This document shows, piece after piece, positions 16,698-25,238 of a stretch of 53,309 nt of DNA. Source of the DNA: an uncultured Lachnospiraceae bacterium (GTDB lineage Bacteria; Bacillota; Clostridia; Lachnospirales; Lachnospiraceae); NCBI GenBank assembly GCA_902476265.1, contig CABSCP010000034.1:1-53309 (forward strand), in the 5' to 3' direction. A program made the translations under genes and the position numbers. Position 1 is the stretch's first letter. Each line of letters opens with the position of its first letter. Below the pieces are notes generated by a model, which saw only the letters and a program-made list of their open reading frames with translations, searched no databases and was not told the origin of the DNA.

Positions 16698-16726
16698 TTG
16701 ACATATGATATAATGATTGCTATGAT
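16698..16726 (+). promoter_or_regulatory. Sigma-A promoter for the mannoside ABC importer operon
   Basis: A perfect TTGACA (16698-16703) and TATGAT (16721-16726) are separated by 17 bases. The region is A+T-rich and starts a ~140-base untranslated leader before the first permease gene. I see no other gene in 16565-16864. Confidence 0.8.
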
Positions 16727-16864
16727 ATGTATAGATTTACAGATGGAGTATATAAAACATAGGTATTTTGAACAGTATACATGAGTTTTTGGAGCGGTTA
16801 TTCATAAAAACGTACAGTTGGCAGCAGCCAAAGGGAAGAAATGTTATACGGAGGAGGAATCTGC

Positions 16865-17761
16865 ATGAAAACAAAGCGAAGAGAAAAAGAAAAGGAACAG
16901 GTCATCGGAAAACAGAACCGGATGGGACAATTATTTGTAGCGCCGCCGGTGATTCTGTTTCTGATGTTCACCCTGGTTCCCATGATCATGGCCATCGGAA
17001 TGAGTTTTACCAAATACGATGTGATCAATCCGCCTTCCTTCATAGGGCTGGCAAATTTTAAGAAAATCCTTCGGGATGAATTTTTCTGGATTGCCATGAA
17101 GAATACCTGTGTCTATACGTTGATGTATGTGCCGCTGGGCTTGCTTCTCTCTCTGGGAGCCGCGCTTTTCCTGAATTCAAATCAGAAGTTTGTCAGCGTT
17201 TTCAGGACTCTATTTTATCTGCCGGTGCTCTCTTCCACGGTGGCCACCGCTACCCTGTGGTTCTGGATTCTCAATCCGCAGCTGGGACTGCTCAACGGTA
17301 TTCTGAAAATTTTCGGGATTCCCAATCAGGCGTGGCTGTATGATTCCAGACTGGCGATGATCTCCATTGTCATGATGAGCCTTTGGGCGGGGTTTGGCGG
17401 AAACATGATGATCTTTCTGGCAGGATTAAAGGGAATCTCACCGGTCTATTATGAAGCGGCTAAAATCGAAGGCGCGTCCCGCTGGCAGATGTTTTCAAAG
17501 ATCACAATGCCTTCCATTACAAAGACAACTTTTCTGGTGTCCACCATGCTCATTATCGGCACCTTTCAGGTATTCGACCAGGCATATGTCCTCACCAAAG
17601 GGGGGCCGGGAAACGCCACCATCACATTGGTATATTACATATATAACAACGGCTTTAAGAATCTGAATATGGGGTATGCATCCAGCATTTCACTGGTATT
17701 GTTTGTGATCATACTGCTGATGACACTGCTGAACACGAAGATCAATAAGGCGGACATTTGA
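16865..17761 (+). CDS. Carbohydrate ABC transporter permease, MalF/UgpA type
   Basis: The protein has 298 residues and six membrane segments. The EAA-loop (YYEAAKIEGASRWQMFSKITMP, about residues 190-215) contacts the ATPase. The first cytoplasmic segment is highly charged (KTKRREKEKEQ). ATG 16865 is chosen because GGAGGAGG sits 7 bases before it. An earlier in-frame ATG at 16841 has no such site. It forms the membrane channel together with the next gene. No ATP-binding subunit is encoded nearby, so a shared MsmK-type ATPase elsewhere in the genome probably energises it. Confidence 0.93.
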   Translation: MKTKRREKEKEQVIGKQNRMGQLFVAPPVILFLMFTLVPMIMAIGMSFTKYDVINPPSFIGLANFKKILRDEFFWIAMKNTCVYTLMYVPLGLLLSLGAALFLNSNQKFVSVFRTLFYLPVLSSTVATATLWFWILNPQLGLLNGILKIFGIPNQAWLYDSRLAMISIVMMSLWAGFGGNMMIFLAGLKGISPVYYEAAKIEGASRWQMFSKITMPSITKTTFLVSTMLIIGTFQVFDQAYVLTKGGPGNATITLVYYIYNNGFKNLNMGYASSISLVLFVIILLMTLLNTKINKADI

Positions 17762-17777
17762 GAGGGAGGAGAGGAAA

Positions 17778-18653
17778 ATGGGCATGAAAAAGATGAAAAA
17801 AGTGAGAAGTGTATTCTGGTATATCGGGGCTGCCGTCATTTCTCTGATCACGGTATATCCGTTCCTGTGGATGATAGCCACGTCCTTCAAACCAGAGGCG
17901 GAAATTTATTCCAAATCCCTGTCCCTTTTTTCGGAAAACTTCTCCGCTGCCAATTATAAAAAGGCATTCGAGGTGATTCCGTTTGGGAGATATTTTTTAA
18001 ACTCCTTTTATCTGGCTGCGATGGGAGTCCTGACCAATGTGTTTTTGGGCGCGCTGGCGGGATATTCCTTCGCAAAGCTGAAATTTAAAGGCAGAAAGGC
18101 CATGTTTACCCTGCTGTTATCCTCCATGATGATTCCGGGCGTCATCACTATGATTCCGCAGTTTCTGGTGTTGAAAAATTTTCCGCTGGCAGGCGGGAAC
18201 AATCTGTTCGGCCAGGGAGGTCAGGGGCTGATCAATCATTATGCAGCCATTATCCTGCCCGGAGCGGTTGGCGCTTATGCGGTATTTTTCATGAAACAGT
18301 TTTTTGAGACGCTGCCGGATGATCTGGCGGAGGCTGCAAGAGTGGACGGCTGCAGTGAGTTCCGCATTTTCTGGAACATTTATTTACCCCTGATTCTGCC
18401 GGCGGCGATCACGCTGGGCATCATGACCTTCCAGAGCGGCTGGAACAGCTTCATGTGGCCGATGATCGTTCTGAATTCCAGGGATATGATGACAGTCCAG
18501 GTAGGACTTGCCACTTTCCAGTATCAGTATAATACCCAGTATGGCCCTTTGATGGCAGGCACGGTAATTTCCGTCATTCCCACCTTATTGTTGTTCATAT
18601 TTGCACAGAAGTACTATATACAGGGAATTGCTTTTTCGGGCGGCAAGGAGTGA
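17778..18653 (+). CDS. Carbohydrate ABC transporter permease, MalG/UgpE type
   Basis: This is the partner permease, 291 residues with six membrane segments. It begins with the typical VYPFLWMIATSFKPEAEIY block and has the EAA-loop LAEAARVDGCSEFRIFWNIYLP. GAGGGAGGAGAGG precedes the start, 16 bases after the first permease. Together with the lipoprotein encoded 118 bases downstream it forms a CUT1-family importer for oligosaccharides. The genes downstream point to alpha-mannosides as the substrate. Confidence 0.93.
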   Translation: MGMKKMKKVRSVFWYIGAAVISLITVYPFLWMIATSFKPEAEIYSKSLSLFSENFSAANYKKAFEVIPFGRYFLNSFYLAAMGVLTNVFLGALAGYSFAKLKFKGRKAMFTLLLSSMMIPGVITMIPQFLVLKNFPLAGGNNLFGQGGQGLINHYAAIILPGAVGAYAVFFMKQFFETLPDDLAEAARVDGCSEFRIFWNIYLPLILPAAITLGIMTFQSGWNSFMWPMIVLNSRDMMTVQVGLATFQYQYNTQYGPLMAGTVISVIPTLLLFIFAQKYYIQGIAFSGGKE

Positions 18654-18770
18654 GGACGGGAGCAGTTTTTTTCGGAAAAGAAAAAAGACAGGATTTGATA
18701 CGGATCATCAGGGCGTAAGCCTGAAGATAAAAACAAGAAAATCTTACATCAGACAAGGAGGATTTCTATT

Positions 18771-20060
18771 ATGAAAAGAAAAGGATTGGCACTCATGCTT
18801 GCAGCAGCGGCAACCGTCAGTATGCTGGCCGGATGCGGCAGCGCGCCTGCAGACAAAACTTCGGCTTCCAATGGCGGAAAGACAGACGGCGTTGTGGAAC
18901 TGACCATGTGGGGCGGCTGGGCCGGGGACCAGATCGGCCAGCTGGAAAAACAGCTGGAAGGGTTTAACAATTCCCAGGACAGAATCCGCATCACCTATAT
19001 GGCACAGGATACCATGGAACAGAAACTTTTAACTGCCATCGCTTCCGATGAGGTTCCGGATATCGTGTTGTGGGACCGTTTCAATACCAGCGTATATGCG
19101 CCCAAAGGAGCGCTCACAGCGCTGGATGAGTATGTGGCAAAAGAGAATCTGGATATGAGCCAGTTTTATGAACCCGCAGTGGATGAACTGACTTCCGGCG
19201 GTAAACTTTACGGGATTCCCCTGACGGTTGACACCCGCGTTATTTTCTATAATAAGGATCTGCTGGCTGAAGCGGGCGTGGACCCGGCATCCATCACCGA
19301 CTGGGACAGCCTGGAAGCAGCGGCTGTCAAACTGACAAAATGGAATGGTTCCACACTGGAACAGGCCGGCTTTTCCTTAAAGGATGTGGGACTTTTCAAC
19401 AACTGGATTGCACAGGCCGGCGGTCAGATGATTGACGATTCTGTAAATCCCCCGGTGACCGCGTTTAACACAGAGGAAGGGCTTACCGTGTTAAACTACT
19501 GGGATAAGCTGTTGAATGAAGATAAGGTGTATCAGCTGGGCTTTGAAGACGGCCTTGGCGGGGACGGTTTTAAAGCGGGCAAGGTTGCGCTGACCTTCAA
19601 TGGTCCCTGGGTACTGGAGCAATATAAAGAAGCGGGCATCAACTTCGGCGTAATCGGACAGCCGGCGGGTCCTGCCGGAGACAAACATGCGATGATGGGA
19701 GGCTTTGGCCTGGCGATTCCCAATAAAGCAAAGCATGCAGATGAGGCATGGGAGTTCATCAAATGGTGGACCACACAGCCTGAAAACGGCGTGGAATTCT
19801 GCAAAATCAGCGGTAACATGCCCGCCAATAAGAAAGCGGCACAGGATCCTTATTTTGCGGAGGATGAAATTTTCAAAGTATTTAATGAAGCTTACGGATA
19901 TGCAGGCATCCGTTCCAAAGTATTTGGCTATTCCGATGTGGAAGGGCTTGCGTTGATCCCTCAGCTGCAGAAATTTATGGCAGGGGAAATCAGTGCTGCG
20001 GATGCGCTGGCCAACGCGCAGTCACAGGGCGACAGTATTCTGGCGGAAGCTGTGCAGTGA
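18771..20060 (+). CDS. Sugar-binding lipoprotein of the ABC importer
   Basis: This 429-residue extracellular solute-binding protein belongs to family 1. A lipoprotein signal peptide ends with LAGC, giving lipidated Cys22 and anchoring at the outer face of the membrane. The mature part shows the family pattern (VELTMWGGW, VDTRVIFYNKDL, GKVALTFNGPW, GFGLAIPNKAKHADEAWEFIKW). The start has AAGGAGG. It captures the sugar for the two permeases upstream. A strong hairpin follows the stop, which may raise the level of this mRNA segment relative to the distal enzymes, as is usual for binding proteins. Confidence 0.94.
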   Translation: MKRKGLALMLAAAATVSMLAGCGSAPADKTSASNGGKTDGVVELTMWGGWAGDQIGQLEKQLEGFNNSQDRIRITYMAQDTMEQKLLTAIASDEVPDIVLWDRFNTSVYAPKGALTALDEYVAKENLDMSQFYEPAVDELTSGGKLYGIPLTVDTRVIFYNKDLLAEAGVDPASITDWDSLEAAAVKLTKWNGSTLEQAGFSLKDVGLFNNWIAQAGGQMIDDSVNPPVTAFNTEEGLTVLNYWDKLLNEDKVYQLGFEDGLGGDGFKAGKVALTFNGPWVLEQYKEAGINFGVIGQPAGPAGDKHAMMGGFGLAIPNKAKHADEAWEFIKWWTTQPENGVEFCKISGNMPANKKAAQDPYFAEDEIFKVFNEAYGYAGIRSKVFGYSDVEGLALIPQLQKFMAGEISAADALANAQSQGDSILAEAVQ

Positions 20061-20093
20061 GCTGACAGCTGACGGCTGACAGGAAAAAGAGGG

Positions 20094-20120
20094 GCCTGCT
20101 GACAAATGTCAGCAGGCTTT
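20094..20120 (+). terminator. Hairpin between binding-protein and GH76 genes
   Basis: A perfect 10-bp stem (GCCTGCTGAC / GTCAGCAGGC) with a 4-base loop has only a short T3 tail. It probably works as a partial terminator or an mRNA-stabilising 3' end rather than a full stop, since no clear new promoter precedes GH76. Three close CTGACAG-like repeats lie just upstream. Confidence 0.6.
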
Positions 20121-20155
20121 CTGTAACAGGATAAGAAGGCAGGAGGAGTATAAAG

Positions 20156-21172
20156 ATGAATATCATAAAAACGGAATGTGAACGGGCGCAGGAAGCGCTT
20201 TGGCAGATGTTTTTCAATCAGGAAAAAGGGGTGATGGACAATCACTGCCCTGTTCGCAAAGAAGAGAACTGGATTTACTGGTGGCATGCCCATGCGCTGG
20301 ACGTGCTTCTGGACGGTTTTGTAAGACAGCCGGACGGCCCTTACAGGGAGCGGTTTCGGGCGGAGTATGAAGGCGCCTTCCGGGAGAATGGCAACACCTT
20401 TCTGCATAACTGGTATGACGATATGGAGTGGATGGCCCTGGCGCTTCTTAGGGCCTTTGATATTTTCGGGGAGGACTGTTATAAGGAACAGGTGCTTGTG
20501 ATCTGGGAAGACATCAAAACAGCGTGGAATGATTCCTGCGGCGGCGGAATGGCCTGGAAAAAGGATCAGCCGGATTATAAAAATACGCCGGCAAACGCGC
20601 CTGCGGCAATTTTGGCTTTCCGGTTATATGAACGGTTTGGCAGGAAAGAAGATTTTGAATGGGGAAAAAGAATATTTGAATGGAACCGTGATCATCTGAT
20701 GGACCCGGAAACCTGCTTTATCTGGGACGGGATGAACCGGGAAGGCGACGGAAAGATTGATAAGGACTGGAAATTTACCTATTGTCAGGGAGTGATGCTG
20801 GGCGCCGCCCTGGAATATTACCGAATCACCGGCGAAAAGGAAAAGCTTGTCCTGGCTGGGAAAATTGCGCGCCGGGCGGTGGCAGAGCTTACGGGAGAGG
20901 ACGGGATTTTTAACGAAGAAGGGCCGGATGACTGTGGCCTGTTCCGGGGAATTTATTTCCGGTATCTGTATGAGCTGATCGCGGAGGATGCTAAAAACTG
21001 TGAGGATTTAAAAGAACTCGTCATAAAAAATGCGAATGCGGCAGGACAGGCCATGCGGGAGGACGGGCTGATCGGGAAGGACTGGCGTAAAAAGCAGATC
21101 GGCGAGATAGACCTGGCGCAGCATTTAAGCGGCGTGATGGTGCTGGAAATGGCGGAGAAACTGGGAGCCTGA
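20156..21172 (+). CDS. GH76-family alpha-1,6-mannanase-like enzyme, cytoplasmic
   Basis: The protein has 338 residues with the (alpha/alpha)6 barrel signature of GH76. WIYWWHAHALDVLLDG occurs near residue 40. The catalytic aspartate pair D88-D89 is in NWYDDMEWM. FTYCQGVMLGAALEYYRITG and EEGPDDCGLFRGIYFRY form later barrel helices. GH76 enzymes cut alpha-1,6-mannan backbones and are normally secreted. This one has no signal peptide, so it should act on imported short alpha-mannosides. GGAGGAG precedes the start. It is co-oriented with the importer and ends 22 bases before the GH38 gene. Confidence 0.88.
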   Translation: MNIIKTECERAQEALWQMFFNQEKGVMDNHCPVRKEENWIYWWHAHALDVLLDGFVRQPDGPYRERFRAEYEGAFRENGNTFLHNWYDDMEWMALALLRAFDIFGEDCYKEQVLVIWEDIKTAWNDSCGGGMAWKKDQPDYKNTPANAPAAILAFRLYERFGRKEDFEWGKRIFEWNRDHLMDPETCFIWDGMNREGDGKIDKDWKFTYCQGVMLGAALEYYRITGEKEKLVLAGKIARRAVAELTGEDGIFNEEGPDDCGLFRGIYFRYLYELIAEDAKNCEDLKELVIKNANAAGQAMREDGLIGKDWRKKQIGEIDLAQHLSGVMVLEMAEKLGA

Positions 21173-21194
21173 GACATTAAAAAAGGAGAGGAAT

Positions 21195-23657
21195 ATGAGA
21201 AAAATTCACTTGATCTGTAATGCGCATCTGGACCCGGTCTGGTTATGGCGCTGGCAGGAAGGCTGCGCGGAGGCGCTTTCCACGTTCCGGGTGGCGGAAG
21301 AGCTTACGGATGAATTCAGCGGTTTTCGCTTCAATCATAATGAAGCGGTTCTCTATCAGTGGGTGAAAGAAAACGAGCCCGATTTATATGAGAGGATTCA
21401 AAAGAAGGTACAGGAAGGCAGATGGCATATTATGGGCGGCTGGTATCTTCAGCCGGACTGCAACATGCCTTCTGGAGAATCCATCATCCGCAACATTTCC
21501 ACGGGGAGACGCTTTTTTGAAAAAGAGTTCGGCGTACGGCCTGCCACCGCAATAAACTTCGATTCTTTCGGGCATTCACAGGGGCTGGTGCAGATTTTAA
21601 ATCAGGCCGGTTATGATTCTTATGTCGTCTGCCGTCCCGCGAAAGATAACTTTGATTTTAAGGAGCAGAATTATCTGTGGAAAGGATTTAACGGTTCGCA
21701 GGTGGTCGTACACCGCTCCGATGAAAACTATAATTCCGTCTATGGACACGCGGCTGCAGAATTATCGAAGTTCCTGGAAGAAACAAAGGAAGAAGACGTT
21801 TCGATGTTTTTATGGGGAGTGGGCGATCACGGCGGAGGCCCGTCCCGTCAGGATCTGGCCGATCTGACGGTGCTCATGGAAGAGAGAAAAGAAGAGTATT
21901 TGATTGTCCATTCCGATCCGGAAACCTTTTTTACGGAGCTTAAGACAAGGATGCCGGACCTGCCGGTGATGGAGCGGGGGTTAAACCCGGTGGCGGAAGG
22001 CTGCTACACCTCGCAGATCCGCATCAAACAGAAGCACCGGCTTTTGGAAAATGAAATTTACAGCGGGGAAAAGATGGCGGCTGCGGCAAGCATACTCTAT
22101 AAAAAAGACTATCCCGGAGCAGCATTTGAGGAAGCGGTAAAGGCACTTTTGTTTTCGGAATTTCATGACGCGCTGCCCGGTTCCGGCACACAGCAGGTGG
22201 AAGAGGATACGCTGCGCCTTTTAGACCACGGTCTGGAACTGATGTCCAGAGAAAAACTGAAGGCGGCCATTGCGCTGACAGCCGGTGAAGAGAAGATTAA
22301 GGATAAAAGTTCCTGCGCGTTTTTCTACAACATGCATCCCTTTGCGGTGAGCGGCCAGTTTGCTTTTGAAGTGGGACTGCCCACACAGAACTGGGAAAAT
22401 GTATTTTATTATCCGAAGGCTTACGTCAACGGAGTGGAAGTCCCCACACAGTCCGAGATGGAAAGCAGTCATTTCTGTATTGACTGGCGGAAAAAAGCGG
22501 TGGTGGAAACCACGCTGCAGCCCGGCATGAACCGGGTGGATGTTTTCTTTGAAGCCATTGCCAAACGTCCGGTTTTTGCGCCCATCGCGCAAAAGGGAGA
22601 GTTTGTTTTTGAAAATGACAGGATGCGTGTGGTGATCAATACCAGAACCGGTCTGGTGGATTCCTGGCAGGTGGACGGGAGTGAGTATTTAAAACCCGGC
22701 AGTTTTTGTCCGGTTGCCATGGATGGCACCTATAACTCATGGGGCCTCTGGTCTCAGGAAGCATGCGCCATGCGTCCCTTTGCCCTCCTGACACCCCATG
22801 AGGGCAGCGAATTCTCGGGATTGCAGGATCAGGTCGCACCGTGCGTGCGTATCATTGAGGACGGCAGTGTGCGCACGGTTGTGGAAGCGCTGTTCGGCCT
22901 GCATAACAGCAAAATATATCAGCGTTACATTCTTCCCAAAAAAGGGGCGGAACTGGAGATTGAGCTGGGCGTTTACTGGAATGAAAATGATACGGTATTA
23001 AAGCTGATGATTCCCACTACGCTGGAAACCGGCGACTACCTGGGACAGGTCATGTTCGGGCGGGAAACACTGAAACAGAATCATGCCGAAGTAGTCGCGC
23101 AGAAATGGAACGCGCTGACGGACGGAAAGAGAGCCTTTGCCGTGCTCAACCGCGGCAGCCACGGCAGCAGCGTTAAGGACGGAGTGATCGGGCTGACCCT
23201 TCTGCATTCCGCAGGATATTCTGCGGCGGACGGCGAGTATGAACGCACCCTGCGCCAAGTGCGCCATACGGTGAGGATGGAACAGGGCGAGCGTCTGTTC
23301 TCCTACCGCCTGCTGGCAGGCCCGGCTTCGATGCTGGATTGTCTGGACAAAAAGGCGCAGGTTTACAATGAAGAACCCTATGCTTTTGCCTTCAGCCCAT
23401 CCGGAAAGGGCGAAAAGAAACCGCCGCTTCTCCTTTTGGACAATGAGGCTGTCTGGGTATCCGCATGTAAGCGGGCGGAAGAAAACGGCGGCTATATCAT
23501 TCGGCTGGCAGAAGGCGCGGGAAAAGAAAGCAGCGCTGTTATGACACTGCCTGTCACTAAGACTTCTTATTCTGTAACGCTTGCGCCTTTTGAAATAAAG
23601 ACGCTTCATTATGACGAGCGGACAGGAACGGTCAGGGAAGCGGATATTCTGGAATGA
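21195..23657 (+). CDS. GH38-family alpha-mannosidase
   Basis: The protein has 820 residues. It opens with the zinc-binding NAHLDPVWLW motif (H11, D13 as ligands). The nucleophile is D123 in NFDSFGHS. Family features that follow are WGVGDHGGGP, EFHDALPGSGTQQVEEDT with further zinc-ligand histidine, and a C-terminal beta-sandwich. It removes terminal alpha-linked mannose, probably finishing the products of the GH76 enzyme in the cytosol. AAAGGAGAGG lies upstream. There is no signal peptide. It is the last gene of the operon and is followed by a terminator. Confidence 0.94.
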   Translation: MRKIHLICNAHLDPVWLWRWQEGCAEALSTFRVAEELTDEFSGFRFNHNEAVLYQWVKENEPDLYERIQKKVQEGRWHIMGGWYLQPDCNMPSGESIIRNISTGRRFFEKEFGVRPATAINFDSFGHSQGLVQILNQAGYDSYVVCRPAKDNFDFKEQNYLWKGFNGSQVVVHRSDENYNSVYGHAAAELSKFLEETKEEDVSMFLWGVGDHGGGPSRQDLADLTVLMEERKEEYLIVHSDPETFFTELKTRMPDLPVMERGLNPVAEGCYTSQIRIKQKHRLLENEIYSGEKMAAAASILYKKDYPGAAFEEAVKALLFSEFHDALPGSGTQQVEEDTLRLLDHGLELMSREKLKAAIALTAGEEKIKDKSSCAFFYNMHPFAVSGQFAFEVGLPTQNWENVFYYPKAYVNGVEVPTQSEMESSHFCIDWRKKAVVETTLQPGMNRVDVFFEAIAKRPVFAPIAQKGEFVFENDRMRVVINTRTGLVDSWQVDGSEYLKPGSFCPVAMDGTYNSWGLWSQEACAMRPFALLTPHEGSEFSGLQDQVAPCVRIIEDGSVRTVVEALFGLHNSKIYQRYILPKKGAELEIELGVYWNENDTVLKLMIPTTLETGDYLGQVMFGRETLKQNHAEVVAQKWNALTDGKRAFAVLNRGSHGSSVKDGVIGLTLLHSAGYSAADGEYERTLRQVRHTVRMEQGERLFSYRLLAGPASMLDCLDKKAQVYNEEPYAFAFSPSGKGEKKPPLLLLDNEAVWVSACKRAEENGGYIIRLAEGAGKESSAVMTLPVTKTSYSVTLAPFEIKTLHYDERTGTVREADILE

Positions 23658-23683
23658 CATGACAGGCTCCCTGCATGAAAGAG

Positions 23684-23727
23684 AGCATCGGCATCCCGTC
23701 TGCGCTAAAACGCACATGCTTTTTTTC
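23684..23727 (+). terminator. Probable terminator of the mannoside operon
   Basis: The outer complement AGCAT/ATGCT encloses a TGCG-CTAAAA-CGCA hairpin and is followed by seven T residues. Confidence 0.6.
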
Positions 23728-23746
23728 TCTGTTATTCTGGTTTTGA

Positions 23747-23775
23747 TTGCACAGAATATAGTAATATGTTATAAT
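23747..23775 (+). promoter_or_regulatory. Promoter of the GntR-LacI regulator gene
   Basis: TTGCAC (23747-23752) and TATAAT (23770-23775) are 17 bases apart, 35 bases before the start codon. Confidence 0.75.
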
Positions 23776-23809
23776 GAATCATCTGATATATCAATACGGG
23801 GGAATGGAA

Positions 23810-24925
23810 ATGAAGCAGTCGCCGCTCTATGAGCAGATTTACAGAGAAATATTGGAACAGATCCAAAACGGAACATTTTGTGCGGGAGACAGGCTGCCTT
23901 CCGAAAAGGAACTTTCGGAACAATATCATGTCAGCCGGATCACCAGCAAAAAAGCGCTGGAAATGTTGTCAGATGCCGGATTAGTGGTCCGTATGCCGGG
24001 AAAGGGATCTTTTGTTTCTGACCAAAATTTAAGGCAGCAGGTATCTTCCCTGCAGAAACGAGAGGAAAATGGCGGGAATGTGATCGGCGTCATTTTGGAC
24101 GGATTCGGTCCCAGTTTTGGCTGCCAGCTTCTTGGCAGCATTGAAGCGGAATGCCAGCGCCAGGGGATTTCCATGGTGCTGCACTGTTCCTACGGAAAGA
24201 TGGAAGAAGAGTCGAGGGCAATTTCACAGATGCGCAGGCTGGGCGTGGACGGGATTCTGATTATGTGCGTACATGACGAAAATTATAATGCCAGTATCCT
24301 GCAGATGGTTGTGGAACATTTTCCGGTGGTGACCATTGACAGACAGCTAAAGGGCATTCCGGTTTCCTTTGTGGGGACGGACAACGAATCGGCGGCCAGA
24401 GAACTTGCCGGTTACCTGCTGGACGACGGATATAAAAAAATCTGTTTTGTTAAACCCTGCGCGGTGGAAACATCTACGGTACAGGACCGTATGAACGGAT
24501 TCAGGATGGCCTATAACGAACGCGGAATGGTAGCGGATGAGAATTTATGGATCATGGATATGAAGGCCACGCTGCCGATGTATTTCGGGGAAGAACAGCT
24601 GGAGAAAGATATGGGATACGTCACAAAATTTATTCGGGAGCACAGAGAGATTGAAGCCTTTTTTGCGGTGGAATACAGCATTGCGAGAATTATATACCGC
24701 TGTCTTTATAACATGGGATTACATAAAAAATATCCGGTTGTCTGCTTTGACAGCAGTGAAAATATCATGAACGAGTCAATGTTTACACATGTGAAGCAGG
24801 ATGAAGGGAAAATCGGCAGGCTGGGAGTGCAGATTTTGATGGATGCGATTCACGGAAACAAGGAAATCCGTTCCGTACAGGTGCCCTACCAGATTATTGA
24901 GGTGACGGACCCGGCGATAGACTGA
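23810..24925 (+). CDS. GntR-LacI chimeric transcriptional regulator (AraR-like architecture)
   Basis: The protein has 371 residues. The N-terminal winged helix (about 1-70) is GntR type: SPLYEQIYREILEQIQNGTF, GDRLPSEKEL, VSRITSKKALEMLSDAGLV, GKGSFVS. The remaining ~300 residues form a periplasmic-binding-protein-like LacI sensor (IGVILDGFGPSFG, DGILIMCV, VSFVGTDNESAARELAGYL). ATG 23810 is preferred because CGGGGGA is then 7 bases away. The ATGs at 23774 and 23804 lack suitable spacing. It presumably represses the adjacent mannoside operon until a sugar binds. Confidence 0.92.
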   Translation: MKQSPLYEQIYREILEQIQNGTFCAGDRLPSEKELSEQYHVSRITSKKALEMLSDAGLVVRMPGKGSFVSDQNLRQQVSSLQKREENGGNVIGVILDGFGPSFGCQLLGSIEAECQRQGISMVLHCSYGKMEEESRAISQMRRLGVDGILIMCVHDENYNASILQMVVEHFPVVTIDRQLKGIPVSFVGTDNESAARELAGYLLDDGYKKICFVKPCAVETSTVQDRMNGFRMAYNERGMVADENLWIMDMKATLPMYFGEEQLEKDMGYVTKFIREHREIEAFFAVEYSIARIIYRCLYNMGLHKKYPVVCFDSSENIMNESMFTHVKQDEGKIGRLGVQILMDAIHGNKEIRSVQVPYQIIEVTDPAID

Positions 24926-24981
24926 CGGTGGGAGGAAGGAATCTTTCCCTGTAAAAAAGCAGAATAAAGGATGATCCAAAA

Positions 24982-25010
24982 GGGTGGGAGTGTTTCTCTC
25001 ACCTTTTTTT
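24982..25010 (+). terminator. Terminator after the GntR-LacI gene
   Basis: An 8-bp stem with one G.T pair (GGTGGGAG / CTCTCACC) is followed by seven T residues. Apart from this and the next regulatory site I see nothing else in the 24926-25238 gap. Confidence 0.8.
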
Positions 25011-25134
25011 GGGGTGTTTTTGTTGTTGACAAACCGTAAAATATGGCAGGGCTGATCTTCCTTCTTTCCGGATCGCTGTTTTCACAAGGCGGTTTCTGTA
25101 TAAAGAATGACGGATTTTGTAAAGTTTCTAAAGA

Positions 25135-25187
25135 AAACCTTAAGGTTTATAAACCCCTATTGACTTTGCACACTTTTCTGATAAAAT
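25135..25187 (+). promoter_or_regulatory. Promoter and 14-bp palindrome before the lipid kinase gene
   Basis: AAACCTTAAGGTTT (25135-25148) is a perfect palindrome lying 11 bases before the -35 box TTGACT (25160-25165). TAAAAT (25182-25187) is the -10 box, with a 16-base spacer. The palindrome may be an operator or an activator site. No matching regulator gene is in the window. Confidence 0.6.
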
Positions 25188-25238
25188 ACAGACTTAGTAA
25201 ATAGGAAACCTTCATGATGCATAAGATAAGGAAAAGAT

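Noticed and set aside
22998..23717. A 239-codon frame opposite the GH38 gene
   Set aside because: Same reason: the plus-strand protein matches GH38 motifs throughout, and the minus frame has no start signal.
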